Of a DNA stretch of 64,000 bases, positions 25,436-33,455 are shown one piece after another (position 1 is the stretch's first letter; each line of letters opens with the position of its first letter). The notes under the pieces are model-generated. The model worked only from the letters and a program-made list of their open reading frames with translations. It did no database searches and was not told the origin of the DNA. The DNA is from Yanshouia hominis. GTDB lineage: Bacteria; Bacillota; Clostridia; Oscillospirales; Ruminococcaceae. The translations under genes and the position numbers were made by a program. Where the stretch lies: positions 124,001 through 188,000 of the forward strand of contig JACRTB010000002.1 of assembly GCA_014385025.1 (NCBI GenBank). The letters are read 5' to 3'.

Positions 25436-26214
25436 GCCTGCACCCCCTTCAAGAAGGCGCGAGCGCTGTCGATCTTTTCAGCCGCCGCAAGGACGATGCC
25501 GGGGTCGATATCGTAGACCTCGTGCCAGCCGTTCTCGATGCTGCCCGTCCATTGGCGGGCGGGCCACGGGTGAGTGCCGCACAGATATCCGTTCTTCCAG
25601 CCGTAGATCGGCGGAAGCGGGAGCTGATGGTAGTGAATATAGGCAAGGATGTGCTCATGCTTCCACGCAGCGAGCGGGCTGAATCGCGTAACACCTTTGC
25701 CATCGGTATAGATATTGCTGTTGCGACCGACATAATTGCCGTCCGCACGGCGGCGGCCGAGAATGATGACGTCCAGCTCGTGCGCCTTGAAGTATTCACG
25801 CTGCGCTCGGTGCTGCACGATAGAAAACCATCGTCCGGCCGCGGCGGAGTCCTTGGGGAAAAGCATCTCTTGATGCTTCACCAGCCAGTCGATATCCTGA
25901 TGCGTGTTGATGACTTCGCAGCCTGCCGGCTTATGCTCCTCGATCCACGCGGCAAAGGCGGGGTATTCCAGGTCGCACACGCCGATCATACTATCGGTGA
26001 CGCCGGCCGCTTCACAAAGTTTACCAAGGACAATGCTGTCCTTACCAGCGCTCCATGCGTAGGCAGCGCACTTCCCAGCCGTCACGGCCTTGATGTCCGC
26101 CACGGTCGCGGCAGTAAGTTCGTCCAGCTCTGCGCGGGAAACGGCTTCTTCGATAGTTGCAACGGCTTCCAGCCATGCGCTGTTGTCGATCCTCTGCTTC
26201 CTCCCGAGACTCAT
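25432..26214 (-). CDS. PP-loop ATP pyrophosphatase, PAPS-reductase-like, second of two
   Basis: This 260-residue protein starts at MSLGRKQRIDNSAW; its ATG overlaps the symporter stop (ATGA). The PP-loop is CAAYAWSAGKDSIVLGKL (about 51-68), followed by INTHQDIDWLVKH, ILGRRRADGNYVGRNS and FSPLAAWKHEHILAYI. The last blocks resemble the product-binding part of PAPS-reductase-like proteins. No C-terminal reductase cysteine is seen. It differs clearly from the first PP-loop protein in this operon, so the two are not a recent duplication. Confidence 0.85.
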   Translation of the reverse strand: MSLGRKQRIDNSAWLEAVATIEEAVSRAELDELTAATVADIKAVTAGKCAAYAWSAGKDSIVLGKLCEAAGVTDSMIGVCDLEYPAFAAWIEEHKPAGCEVINTHQDIDWLVKHQEMLFPKDSAAAGRWFSIVQHRAQREYFKAHELDVIILGRRRADGNYVGRNSNIYTDGKGVTRFSPLAAWKHEHILAYIHYHQLPLPPIYGWKNGYLCGTHPWPARQWTGSIENGWHEVYDIDPGIVLAAAEKIDSARAFLKGVQA

Positions 26215-27593
26215 GCTCTCACCGCCTTTCTCGAGGCGATAACGGCGACAAGGCCGCTGGACAGGACGGTCGTCAGACTGCCTGCCGCTTTCACAGCCGG
26301 AATGCCGGCGAGATTGCCGTAGGCGAAGATCGGAAGCCCGACACACAGCGCGGTCAGCACACCGGCAAAAACGCCCTTGCCCGTCAGCTTCTTACCGAGC
26401 AGCGTCATGACCGTCGGCAACAGCGTCGAAGCGCGGAGCGTTCCGTAGAACAGGAACAGGTATGTCACCGTCAGGCCGGGAATGTTGGCGATGGCGATAG
26501 CCACGATCAGCAGGCAAAGCATGGTGCGGCGCGAAGTCTGCACCGTGTCCTTCCCAATGCCGAGCCAGTCTGTCGTGAGCGATGCTGCCGCGCAAAGGTT
26601 GCTATCCACTGTAGAGAGCAGGCCGGAGATAATCATAAACAGAAACGGGACCAGCACCCATGTCGGAAGCAGCGAGGAAACGAATTCAAAGTTGACCATG
26701 CCGGTGTCGCTGGCCACAAAGCCGGAGCCTGCGGCAAGGAAGCCCACCGTTCCCATGCAGATCGGAACGAGCGCAAACAAAAACGCACCGGCAAAAAACG
26801 ATCTGCCGATGCGGTCGCGCCTGATTGCGAAAGCTCGCTGCCAGAAGCACTGGTCCCCGAATGGGCCGGAGATCAGACCGACAGCCATCGGCAGACCGTA
26901 GCCCAGCAGGACCTCAATGCCCGTGGAGGAGGTGAGCGAAGTATATTCTCCGGAGACAGCACCGAGCCCTGCCCGTACCGTGTCAAAACCGCCGGTCATA
27001 CGAAGGCTCAGAACGACCAGCAGAGCGCCACCCATGAGAATAATGCCCAGCTGGACGACATCGGTGATGATGGAGGCTTTCAGCCCGGAGAAGCGGGAGT
27101 AGGAATATGCGATAGCTGCCAGGGCGAGCGTCATGCTCCAGAATGGCAGTCCCGTAATGAGGGCCAGCGTCTTTCCCCCAGCGAGCAGCTGCACTGCCGT
27201 TGAAAGAACGGCCAGCGCGCCGAGCTGGAAGGAGTAGACGCACTTGACCTTGCCGGAGTGATAGCGCTCCGCCATGTAGCCGGTCAAGGTGATGCCCTCC
27301 GGGTACTGCGCCCGGATCCTTTTTGCAAAGGGGATAAACAGGATCAGGCACAGCACATTCGGTACCGTAAACCAGAACATCCCCGGGATGCCGCGCGTAT
27401 AGGCCATCTCCGAGGAAGTGAACAGTGAGGGAGCCCAAATCCAAGTGGCGGCGATGCTCATGGCGGCAATCGCCGAGCCGATGCGCCGGTCCGCCACATG
27501 GAAGCCCTCTGCGTCGGTCGTCTTTCGGGTGAACATCAGCGTGACGCCGATCATCAGCACCGCATAGACGGCCAGAATGACAATTCCGAACAT
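26211..27593 (-). CDS. Sodium:solute symporter family protein, phage cargo
   Basis: This 460-residue protein has about 13 hydrophobic segments and the SSS family pattern: EGFHVADRRIGSAIAAMSIAATWIWA in parts, a GLKASIITDVVQ segment, FGDQCFWQRAFAIRRDR, and IISGLLSTVDSNLCAAAS, the sodium-site region. It starts at ATG 27593 after AAAAGGAG. It is intact and coupled to the PP-loop/ParB genes downstream. A metabolite transporter is unusual in a phage late region. The substrate cannot be told. Confidence 0.9.
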   Translation of the reverse strand: MFGIVILAVYAVLMIGVTLMFTRKTTDAEGFHVADRRIGSAIAAMSIAATWIWAPSLFTSSEMAYTRGIPGMFWFTVPNVLCLILFIPFAKRIRAQYPEGITLTGYMAERYHSGKVKCVYSFQLGALAVLSTAVQLLAGGKTLALITGLPFWSMTLALAAIAYSYSRFSGLKASIITDVVQLGIILMGGALLVVLSLRMTGGFDTVRAGLGAVSGEYTSLTSSTGIEVLLGYGLPMAVGLISGPFGDQCFWQRAFAIRRDRIGRSFFAGAFLFALVPICMGTVGFLAAGSGFVASDTGMVNFEFVSSLLPTWVLVPFLFMIISGLLSTVDSNLCAAASLTTDWLGIGKDTVQTSRRTMLCLLIVAIAIANIPGLTVTYLFLFYGTLRASTLLPTVMTLLGKKLTGKGVFAGVLTALCVGLPIFAYGNLAGIPAVKAAGSLTTVLSSGLVAVIASRKAVRA

Positions 27594-27764
27594 TTTGGAA
27601 ATCTCCTTTTATGATGTCACCGCTGCCCTCTGCTGGCGAACATCGGACCCGGCGCATGACCGGCGCGCAAGGAGTAACGCGCAGGCCTCAACCTCCTTCC
27701 CAAACGAATGACGGCCACCCCACGAGGGATGGCCGCCTGGCTTATGTAGGATTTTACGAGTCTA

Positions 27765-27793
27765 ATCCTAATACATGGTGCGGGGAATATCAA
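27765..27793 (-). promoter_or_regulatory. Promoter of the cargo/late operon
   Basis: On the minus strand TTGATA (27793-27788), a 17-base spacer and TAGGAT (27770-27765). It lies about 170 bases before the symporter start and directly after the sigma-like regulator gene, the usual place for a late promoter. The leader has a GGCCATCCC ... GGGGTGGCC hairpin (27710-27735). Confidence 0.5.
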
Positions 27794-27823
27794 GAAACGA
27801 GTTGCAACAGCGAAGAACAGCTT

Positions 27824-28201
27824 TTAACTACCGAGGTAGCGGTAACACACCATCTTTACCGAATCTTCCGAATTGCGGCCTCCTATGACCGCTGCGACCT
27901 CTTTCCATGCGAGCCCTCTCAGGAAGCGCAGCCGGAAGATCAGGCGCGTCTGGTCATCGTCGATGCCTTGAATGAACGGCATGATCTGCCCCTCGCTGGC
28001 CTTGACCTCTTCCTCCAGAAAGCCGACACGCGCATCCATATCCACGATCTCAGCTGCGAGGTCGCCGACCTTATCCTTTATGCCGGGAGTATGCGGCATA
28101 CCTGTGAGGGCAGCCGCGCCGGGGCAAGCCGCGTCACGCAAGGACTGTAGCATCTCCCTTGCCCTTGCCAGTTTCTCTATCAGCTCAAAATGCTGATTCA
28201 A
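27824..28201 (-). CDS. Sigma-70 region 4-like late transcription regulator
   Basis: This 125-residue protein starts MNQHFELIEKLARAREML. The first 75 residues are helical with a TPGIKDKVGDLAAEIVD segment. The last 45 (DQTRLIFRLRFLRGLAWKEVAAVIGG) form an HTH like sigma region 4, as in the ArpU/DUF1492-type activators of Firmicutes phages. It is the last early gene before the cargo and terminase genes, which suits a late activator. Confidence 0.78.
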   Translation of the reverse strand: MNQHFELIEKLARAREMLQSLRDAACPGAAALTGMPHTPGIKDKVGDLAAEIVDMDARVGFLEEEVKASEGQIMPFIQGIDDDQTRLIFRLRFLRGLAWKEVAAVIGGRNSEDSVKMVCYRYLGS

Positions 28202-28238
28202 TTCCGAAAGCGTCGTAATAGCTCACCCCAATCTGTTC

Positions 28239-28424
28239 TTACTTCCTCTTGCCACCCTGCTGGCTGACAGTCTCTCCAATCTGCATTTGCCGGTATGTTG
28301 GCTGCACTACCTCTACCGACACCACACGGGTATCTCCGTATCGCTCCAAATCCTGAGCAATCTGCTCCTTTATGCCAATGGCCTGTCCTGCCGGAGCATT
28401 GACGTGAACGGTGATAATGAGCAT
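28239..28424 (-). CDS. Small phage protein, unknown
   Basis: This 61-residue protein (MLIITVHVNAPAGQAIGI) starts at ATG 28424, sharing one base with the upstream stop (TGATG); a GTG three bases earlier is also possible. A beta-alpha-beta pattern with EQIAQDLERYGDTRVVSVEV is visible, then a Gln/Lys-rich tail. I do not recognise it. Confidence 0.65.
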   Translation of the reverse strand: MLIITVHVNAPAGQAIGIKEQIAQDLERYGDTRVVSVEVVQPTYRQMQIGETVSQQGGKRK

Positions 28425-29125
28425 CACCGCACCGTCTGATAGGCGCGAGCTTTCTTGTTATAGGCCAGGTCGACCGGCGCACCACAGGAAAGGCAGTTGT
28501 AGGTGATACTGTCCTCTTCGATGTTCGTTCGATACTTGAAGCTCTTCCCGCACTTACAGCGGATGTGCGCCGACGTGAGATCGTGCAGCGGCGTTTCTCC
28601 ACCGCAGGCCGCACACCGATAAGACGAGATGGGCTGTTTGACACAAAAGCCTCGCAAATCTCCGCACTGTGCGCACCGAATAAGCAGAAACCCCTTGTAT
28701 GTCTTCGGCGTGGTCTCCTTGGCTTCTGCCCTATCAGGGGTAGCCCATGTCTCTTTCGGCCCGAACATAGTCTCCGCGCGGCTGGGCTTTGCACGAAGCG
28801 AAGTCGGCTCTGCTTTGTGCATCTCCGGCAGAGATGCCTTCGTTGCAGCCCCGCGCCACACAGGGCGGCAGTCTATGCCATTCCCGAGGCGGCAATGCCA
28901 TCTGTTCGCGCCGCTGAATTCCTCTTTCTCTCCATGCTCGCAGTATTCGCAGTTGCCATTCAGCCACAGCAAGGCGGCAATATCGACTTTGGCTGCGCCA
29001 AGGGCATTCTCCGCTTCGCCCAGCTCAGAAGCCAAATCGAAGAGGTAGCTGTAATCGTCGTACAGAATGCGCCCGTTCTCATTCAGCTCATTGATAAAAT
29101 CGAGCAGTTCTTCAAACTTTCCCAT
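28424..29125 (-). CDS. Multi-zinc-ribbon phage protein
   Basis: This 233-residue protein has a helical N-terminus (MGKFEELLDFINELNENGR) and several cysteine clusters: CEYCEHGE (about 59-66), CAQCGDLRGFC, CAACGGE, CKCGKSF and CLSCGAP. The last three form two or three zinc ribbons over residues 145-222. Binding of nucleic acid or protein is possible but not shown. It overlaps the small gene downstream. Confidence 0.78.
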   Translation of the reverse strand: MGKFEELLDFINELNENGRILYDDYSYLFDLASELGEAENALGAAKVDIAALLWLNGNCEYCEHGEKEEFSGANRWHCRLGNGIDCRPVWRGAATKASLPEMHKAEPTSLRAKPSRAETMFGPKETWATPDRAEAKETTPKTYKGFLLIRCAQCGDLRGFCVKQPISSYRCAACGGETPLHDLTSAHIRCKCGKSFKYRTNIEEDSITYNCLSCGAPVDLAYNKKARAYQTVR

Positions 29126-29326
29126 TCAATTCTCCTTTTTGGTGTGTGGAAGGGGGCGCGGTTCAAAACGCCCTTTCCGCGCATCATTGCCGATTTTCTG
29201 ATGAAGCCGAGCAACGGCAAGCATAGGGGTGTCTTCAGAAATCCCAAACTGAAACTCTTTGCTCTGGCAGTTCCAAATGCCATATTTTTCACCAGATATT
29301 CCTCGTTGATATATTACCTGTCGCAT
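29126..29326 (-). CDS. Small phage protein, unknown
   Basis: This 66-residue protein starts MRQVIYQRGISGEKYGI at the ATG at 29326, which has a perfect AAGGAGG 7 bases before it. The open frame continues upstream, but that part is Pro/Arg/Ser-rich nonsense overlapping another gene and has no ribosome site. No family recognised; the segment EDTPMLAVARLHQKIG is likely helical. Confidence 0.7.
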   Translation of the reverse strand: MRQVIYQRGISGEKYGIWNCQSKEFQFGISEDTPMLAVARLHQKIGNDARKGRFEPRPLPHTKKEN

Positions 29327-29337
29327 TTTGTGCCTCC

Positions 29338-29496
29338 TTATCGTTTCCCGAACACAAGTTTCAATAACTCGATGTCGCAGAGCACCCACAGCGCCATTGA
29401 CGTGAACTCTTCCGCTGTAGGGGCGGGTAGCCTTTCTTGACTCACGCACTGCAATACAAGAATGAAGATAAACAGAGATACCACCGCCACCCTCAC
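29338..29496 (-). CDS. Small membrane or lipoprotein-like protein, 52 residues
   Basis: A GTG at 29496 overlaps the TGA of the upstream gene (GTGA), and the frame runs 52 codons to TAA at 29338, followed at once by the ribosome site of the next gene. The product begins MRVAVVSLFIFILVLQCVSQ, a hydrophobic stretch ending in LQC that looks like a lipobox or a single membrane span, then a short soluble part ending KLVFGKR. It is too short for most gene finders. Coupled start and exact fit between two genes support it. Confidence 0.6.
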   Translation of the reverse strand: MRVAVVSLFIFILVLQCVSQERLPAPTAEEFTSMALWVLCDIELLKLVFGKR

Positions 29497-29744
29497 TTTC
29501 TGAAGTTGCCTGCCGCCCGGCAGCTCCCCCAGTGGGGAGCGAAGCCGGTGCCGGTGGCCTTGTGCGGATCTTCCGTGTACTCACAGGAAATGACCTCGCC
29601 GTTAGGCGTGACGATCTTTTTACTGCCGGAGCGGGGCTTTTCGATGTAATAGCGCGGGGTGGCGTCACACGGCATGGACTTCCCGCCGGGTGTTCTGATC
29701 CAGACGATAGCCGCGCCGCAGCCTTTGCAGGTAGATGCTCTCAT
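29493..29744 (-). CDS. Small zinc-ribbon protein
   Basis: This 83-residue protein starts MRASTCKGCGAAIVWIRTPGGKSMPCD and has a later YYIEKPRSGSKKIVTPNGEVISCEY. The CKGCG knuckle with MPCD and ISC could bind zinc. It is a type often seen in Firmicutes phages near ParB and recombination genes. It overlaps the ParB stop by 4 bases. Confidence 0.8.
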   Translation of the reverse strand: MRASTCKGCGAAIVWIRTPGGKSMPCDATPRYYIEKPRSGSKKIVTPNGEVISCEYTEDPHKATGTGFAPHWGSCRAAGNFRK

Positions 29745-31114
29745 TCGTCGGTCGCCTCCTCGAAAAGCTCATGTGTTCCGTCCTGGAGCGCCTTTTCATC
29801 GTCGGACATCTCGTAGCCCAGCTTGACGAGCAGCGCATAGATGCGGTCCAGCTTCTCGTTTTCCTCGTGCTTCATGGTGTAGCTGTTCCAGTAGCTGCGG
29901 AAATAGCCCTCGGACTTTCCGTCGCCCAGGCGCGCATAGATCATTCGCAGGAGCGCCTTTTCAGGCGTCTTGCCGATTGCGTCGGTCACGGCCTGGAGCG
30001 TAAATTCGGCATCGTCCTCGCTATCCTCGTCCTCTTCGGTAAGAGTCTCGGCACCGGTAGCCTGCGCGATCTCCTCTTCGGTGAGCCAGCCGGTATCATC
30101 CCAGTATTCGGCGTAGGCCCACAACGCCACGATGTCCGCAAGGCGCTTTTTGATGGCGGCTGCGGAAACGGTAGCCACGAAGTCGGCGCGAAGCTCATAG
30201 GCGCGGGCGGTTGCTTCGGACAGTGCCTTTACTGCGGCGTCCTTTCGCTCCTGTTTCAGCTGTTCCTCGCGCTCTTTCGCTTCTTCCTCCGGGGTAAGGG
30301 TGGTAGGCTCATCCTTGACCATCAGCACAATATAGCCCCATGTTTCGACGAAGAAGAAATACTCAATGGTATCGGCATCCTCCGGGCGATCCACTTTGAC
30401 TTCTCCGTTGGTATAGAAGCTATTGACTCTCTTATAGCCGGTCTTGTCGGTGATCTGCGTCGCAAAGGTACTCAGCTGCTCTACCCATAGGGCTTTACGC
30501 GCCTCTGCAGCTTCATCATTGATGGCCTGTTTCAGCTTGTACTTGAAGTTCTCAGTGCCGATGTAATCAAGCATTTCGTTCTTGCGCTCCGGGCTTTTCA
30601 GCTTGTCCAGCTCCATGTACTCGAAAAGGCTGACGCCGCGCTCCTCGGACTTCTTGAATTTGTCCTTATCCAGCTCCAGGAGCTTCACACGGCGCCGGAC
30701 AGTGGTGGCGGAAAAGCCGGACTTTTCCGCGATGTCCTCGACGGTATCGCCCATGTCAAGCATCATCTGGAAGCCCTGCGCCTGCTCATAGACCGTCAGA
30801 TCAGACCGCTGCATATTCTCCGTGAGCATCGTACTCAGCTGCTCCCGCTCCGACATCTCGACCACGACGCAGGGAAGCTCCTCCAGTCCGGCCAGCTTTG
30901 CGGCCGCAAGGCGGCGGTGTCCGATGATGACGCGGTAGCTTTCTCCGTCCCACTTCTTTGTGATTTCCCCGATCAGCGGAACAACGGTGAGGTTTTGGAG
31001 TACGCCGTTGACCTTGATGCTCTCGGCCAGCTCGGTCACATCGCCCAGGTCCTTACGGGGGTTATCGGGATGCCCCCACAGTTTACTGACCGGAATGTAC
31101 TTGATTTCTGCCAT
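29741..31114 (-). CDS. ParB/Spo0J-family partition-like protein
   Basis: This 457-residue protein starts at MAEIKYIPVSKLWGH, with AAAGGAG upstream. Residues 1-95 are the ParB N-domain, including HPDNPRKDLGDV and YRVIIGHRRLAAAKLAG (GHRRL, close to the CTP-binding GxRR). Residues 100-170 are the HTH: SDLTVYEQAQGFQMMLDM and AEKSGFSATTVRRRVKLL. The long C-terminal half is acidic and phage-specific. Similar ParB proteins are common in Clostridia prophages; whether it partitions or regulates is unknown. Confidence 0.88.
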   Translation of the reverse strand: MAEIKYIPVSKLWGHPDNPRKDLGDVTELAESIKVNGVLQNLTVVPLIGEITKKWDGESYRVIIGHRRLAAAKLAGLEELPCVVVEMSEREQLSTMLTENMQRSDLTVYEQAQGFQMMLDMGDTVEDIAEKSGFSATTVRRRVKLLELDKDKFKKSEERGVSLFEYMELDKLKSPERKNEMLDYIGTENFKYKLKQAINDEAAEARKALWVEQLSTFATQITDKTGYKRVNSFYTNGEVKVDRPEDADTIEYFFFVETWGYIVLMVKDEPTTLTPEEEAKEREEQLKQERKDAAVKALSEATARAYELRADFVATVSAAAIKKRLADIVALWAYAEYWDDTGWLTEEEIAQATGAETLTEEDEDSEDDAEFTLQAVTDAIGKTPEKALLRMIYARLGDGKSEGYFRSYWNSYTMKHEENEKLDRIYALLVKLGYEMSDDEKALQDGTHELFEEATDE

Positions 31115-31164
31115 AAAATGCTCCTTTCTTATGCCGAGCTTTGCCCCTCGGCTGGGACAGTTTA

Positions 31165-32364
31165 TTATTTTCGGCTCATGCCGTTCACGCGGCACCAGTG
31201 CCGCTGGGCCTGCTTCTTCCTCGCGGTGCGGCAGGCCGCGCAGAAGCGGTTTTCCTTGCGCTCGTAGAAGGTGCCGCCGCACCGTGCGCAATACTGAGGC
31301 TGAATACGCCGGAATGCTGTGCAGCTGTCGCAATCCGTACACCCTGCGGAGCATCCGCCAATGTCGTCCCAATTCATGCACATAAACCGCTGCCAGTAAG
31401 GATCATAGCCGAGATCGTTCATGCGCTTACGAAGGACCGTTGCCAGCGCGGATAGGTCGCGCCTGACTTGATGGCGGGTGCGGGAGATATAGAAGCCATG
31501 ACGGACGTCCATTTCCGGCGCACCGTGCCCCCACGCGCCATCACCGAGCATTTCCCGCACCTTGTCGGCGTTCTCGGTCAGATAATCGTTGTAGACCTTG
31601 GAGCGGACGCACTTTTCGGAACGGCCGACCGCCTTGCCTATGGCAGCGTAGCTGTCGCCGTGGCGGATGCCGTCTGCCAGTATTTCAAAATCCTCGCTGG
31701 TCCATGTGCCACGCTTGCCGGTCAGCTCCATCGAAACGGGGCGATCCTTGATGCCGAGGTCACGGCAACGGCGCGCGATCGCACCGTGAGAACGATGCAT
31801 CATCTCGGAAATTTCCGCCCATGAGTACCTGTGCTTACTGAGCAGCATCTTCAGCCGAGAGTCCTCGTCCTCTCCCCACGGGTCTTTCCTCTGAATGGCG
31901 TATGCCTCAAAGTCTTTCTTGCGCTGCTCGGCTACCCAGCCCGGCTCCTCACCGAGCGCCAACGGCTCCATCTTGGAAAAGTCGATGAAGCTGCGGTATC
32001 GCTCGGCCCACTCCCAGAACTCTTCAATGTAGACCACCCGAAAGCTGCAGCGGTTGACCTTTTTTGTGTGGACGGGCAAGCCGCGATTTTCGACCCAGCT
32101 TTTCATTTTGTAGCCGTAGGAGCTGCTTCCTCCGTTCACCGCCAGCAGGAGTTGATTTAGAGTGACATACTCGCCAGCCATCAATACCGCGCCTAAACCC
32201 AGACGCTGAGCTCTGACCTTGACGGCGTTTGTGGTACGATTGAGTTTCTTTGCGATGGACGGAACAGAAATCTGCCCCCACTTTTCCATCAAATAATCTT
32301 CTTCCTCGGGCTTCCATGTCCGGCTCCCGAGAGGCGGCGGCTGCCGCATTCCGTTCCCTCCCAT
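31165..32364 (-). CDS. Myb/SANT-like HTH protein with zinc-knuckle C-terminus
   Basis: This 399-residue protein starts at ATG 32364, one base overlapping the methylase stop. It has three Myb/SANT-like or GcrA-like units: RTWKPEEEDYLMEKWGQIS (about 13-50), PWGEDEDSRLKMLLSKH (about 163-200) and TWTSEDFEILADGIRHG (about 220-260). The end has CMNWDDIGGCSAGCTDCDSC and CARCGG ... FCAAC, two zinc sites. It is probably a DNA-binding regulator; the target is not known. Confidence 0.75.
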   Translation of the reverse strand: MGGNGMRQPPPLGSRTWKPEEEDYLMEKWGQISVPSIAKKLNRTTNAVKVRAQRLGLGAVLMAGEYVTLNQLLLAVNGGSSSYGYKMKSWVENRGLPVHTKKVNRCSFRVVYIEEFWEWAERYRSFIDFSKMEPLALGEEPGWVAEQRKKDFEAYAIQRKDPWGEDEDSRLKMLLSKHRYSWAEISEMMHRSHGAIARRCRDLGIKDRPVSMELTGKRGTWTSEDFEILADGIRHGDSYAAIGKAVGRSEKCVRSKVYNDYLTENADKVREMLGDGAWGHGAPEMDVRHGFYISRTRHQVRRDLSALATVLRKRMNDLGYDPYWQRFMCMNWDDIGGCSAGCTDCDSCTAFRRIQPQYCARCGGTFYERKENRFCAACRTARKKQAQRHWCRVNGMSRK

Positions 32365-33221
32365 CAAAATAGAGTGAGCTGGCCGGTTTTCGTTTCCGCC
32401 AGCGGTTGAGATTGTTCCGGCGGCGCGGCAGGCGCCGGCGGCTCTGCCGGTACCTGCTCTGCCGCGTTCCGAAACAGGATATCCATTTGCGCCCCGATGC
32501 GGCGGTAGTGCCAGACATCGCGGAAATACATCGGTGTGTACCAGACCTGCGGACCGTCCTTTGGCAGCAGACCGCGGGCGTCGTAGCTGACGGACGGGCG
32601 CAGGAGCGAGTCGTCAATGACAACATAGCCGGGGCAGCCGAGCAAACTCAGTTGGATGTAGCACATACACCCGGCGAGGAAATCTATGTCCTGCGCCACG
32701 AACAGCACCGAGGTCTGATAGTTGATATGCTGTCTCCGGCACTCATTGGCGAATGCGAGCAGCAGCGCACCGGCTCCGCAAGCGGGGTCGTTCACGGACA
32801 CCCAGCCCTGCTTTTCTATCCGCGCCGTCATATCAGGCGCATAGGTCATCGCGGACATCGCCCTGCAGACACTGTACGGGGTGAAGAACTGTCCTTTCCA
32901 TTCGTTTCCGAGGCCGAGTGCCATAAAAAGCTCACCGAGGAAGTCCTGCTCGGGATCGCGCTCCAATTCGGCTACGACCTCAAGCAACATATCTGCAAAG
33001 ACTTCCAGCTCCTTAGCGGAATACTTCTCTGCGCGGCTGCGGTACATTTCTTCCCTGGCCTTGGCCTGCGGGCCTCCCATCGTGTTGGCGATTGCGATGG
33101 CCGACATGATGATGAAGTCCTGCCAGATGTCCCAGCGTGAATACTTCCCACTCAGCCCTTCTATGAAGCGGACGATATTCTTCTGACTTTCCCCTCTGAC
33201 GTGCCGCAGGGCGTTTCCCAT
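32364..33221 (-). CDS. N6-adenine DNA methylase homologue lacking a clear NPPY motif
   Basis: This 285-residue protein resembles the catalytic domain of HsdM: KGQFFTPYSVCRAM (109-121) and motif I VNDPACGAGALLLAF (143-157). After this, where NPPY/F should stand, the sequence is CPGYVVIDDSLLRPSVSYD and no NPP[YF] is seen. It may bind SAM without methylating, or use a changed motif IV. No specificity or restriction subunit is nearby. Confidence 0.82.
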   Translation of the reverse strand: MGNALRHVRGESQKNIVRFIEGLSGKYSRWDIWQDFIIMSAIAIANTMGGPQAKAREEMYRSRAEKYSAKELEVFADMLLEVVAELERDPEQDFLGELFMALGLGNEWKGQFFTPYSVCRAMSAMTYAPDMTARIEKQGWVSVNDPACGAGALLLAFANECRRQHINYQTSVLFVAQDIDFLAGCMCYIQLSLLGCPGYVVIDDSLLRPSVSYDARGLLPKDGPQVWYTPMYFRDVWHYRRIGAQMDILFRNAAEQVPAEPPAPAAPPEQSQPLAETKTGQLTLF

Positions 33222-33224
33222 GAC

Positions 33225-33455
33225 TTAGCCCTCCTTGTTCGCTGCTTTCAGTTCTGCGGCTTCGCGCAGCTGCGGAGCGACTGACTTAACGGCGGCTTGA
33301 TACCCGGCGTCATACCCGCGTTTCCACACGCGGCTGAGGTAGGCCGCAAGCGTCGCCTTGTCCATGTGCTTGATTGTCTTGTAATCCTCGCGGCGCATCT
33401 GACCGGCAAGCTGCAGATCGTGCGCGGTATGCTTATTGGCATTTACGGTCGGCAT
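33225..33455 (-). CDS. Small phage protein, unknown
   Basis: This 76-residue protein starts MPTVNANKHTAHDLQLAG at ATG 33455, which shares one base with the upstream stop. It is helical and basic (MRREDYKTIKHMDKATLAAYLSRVWKRGYDAG). The family is not recognised. The methylase gene follows after three bases. Confidence 0.72.
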   Translation of the reverse strand: MPTVNANKHTAHDLQLAGQMRREDYKTIKHMDKATLAAYLSRVWKRGYDAGYQAAVKSVAPQLREAAELKAANKEG

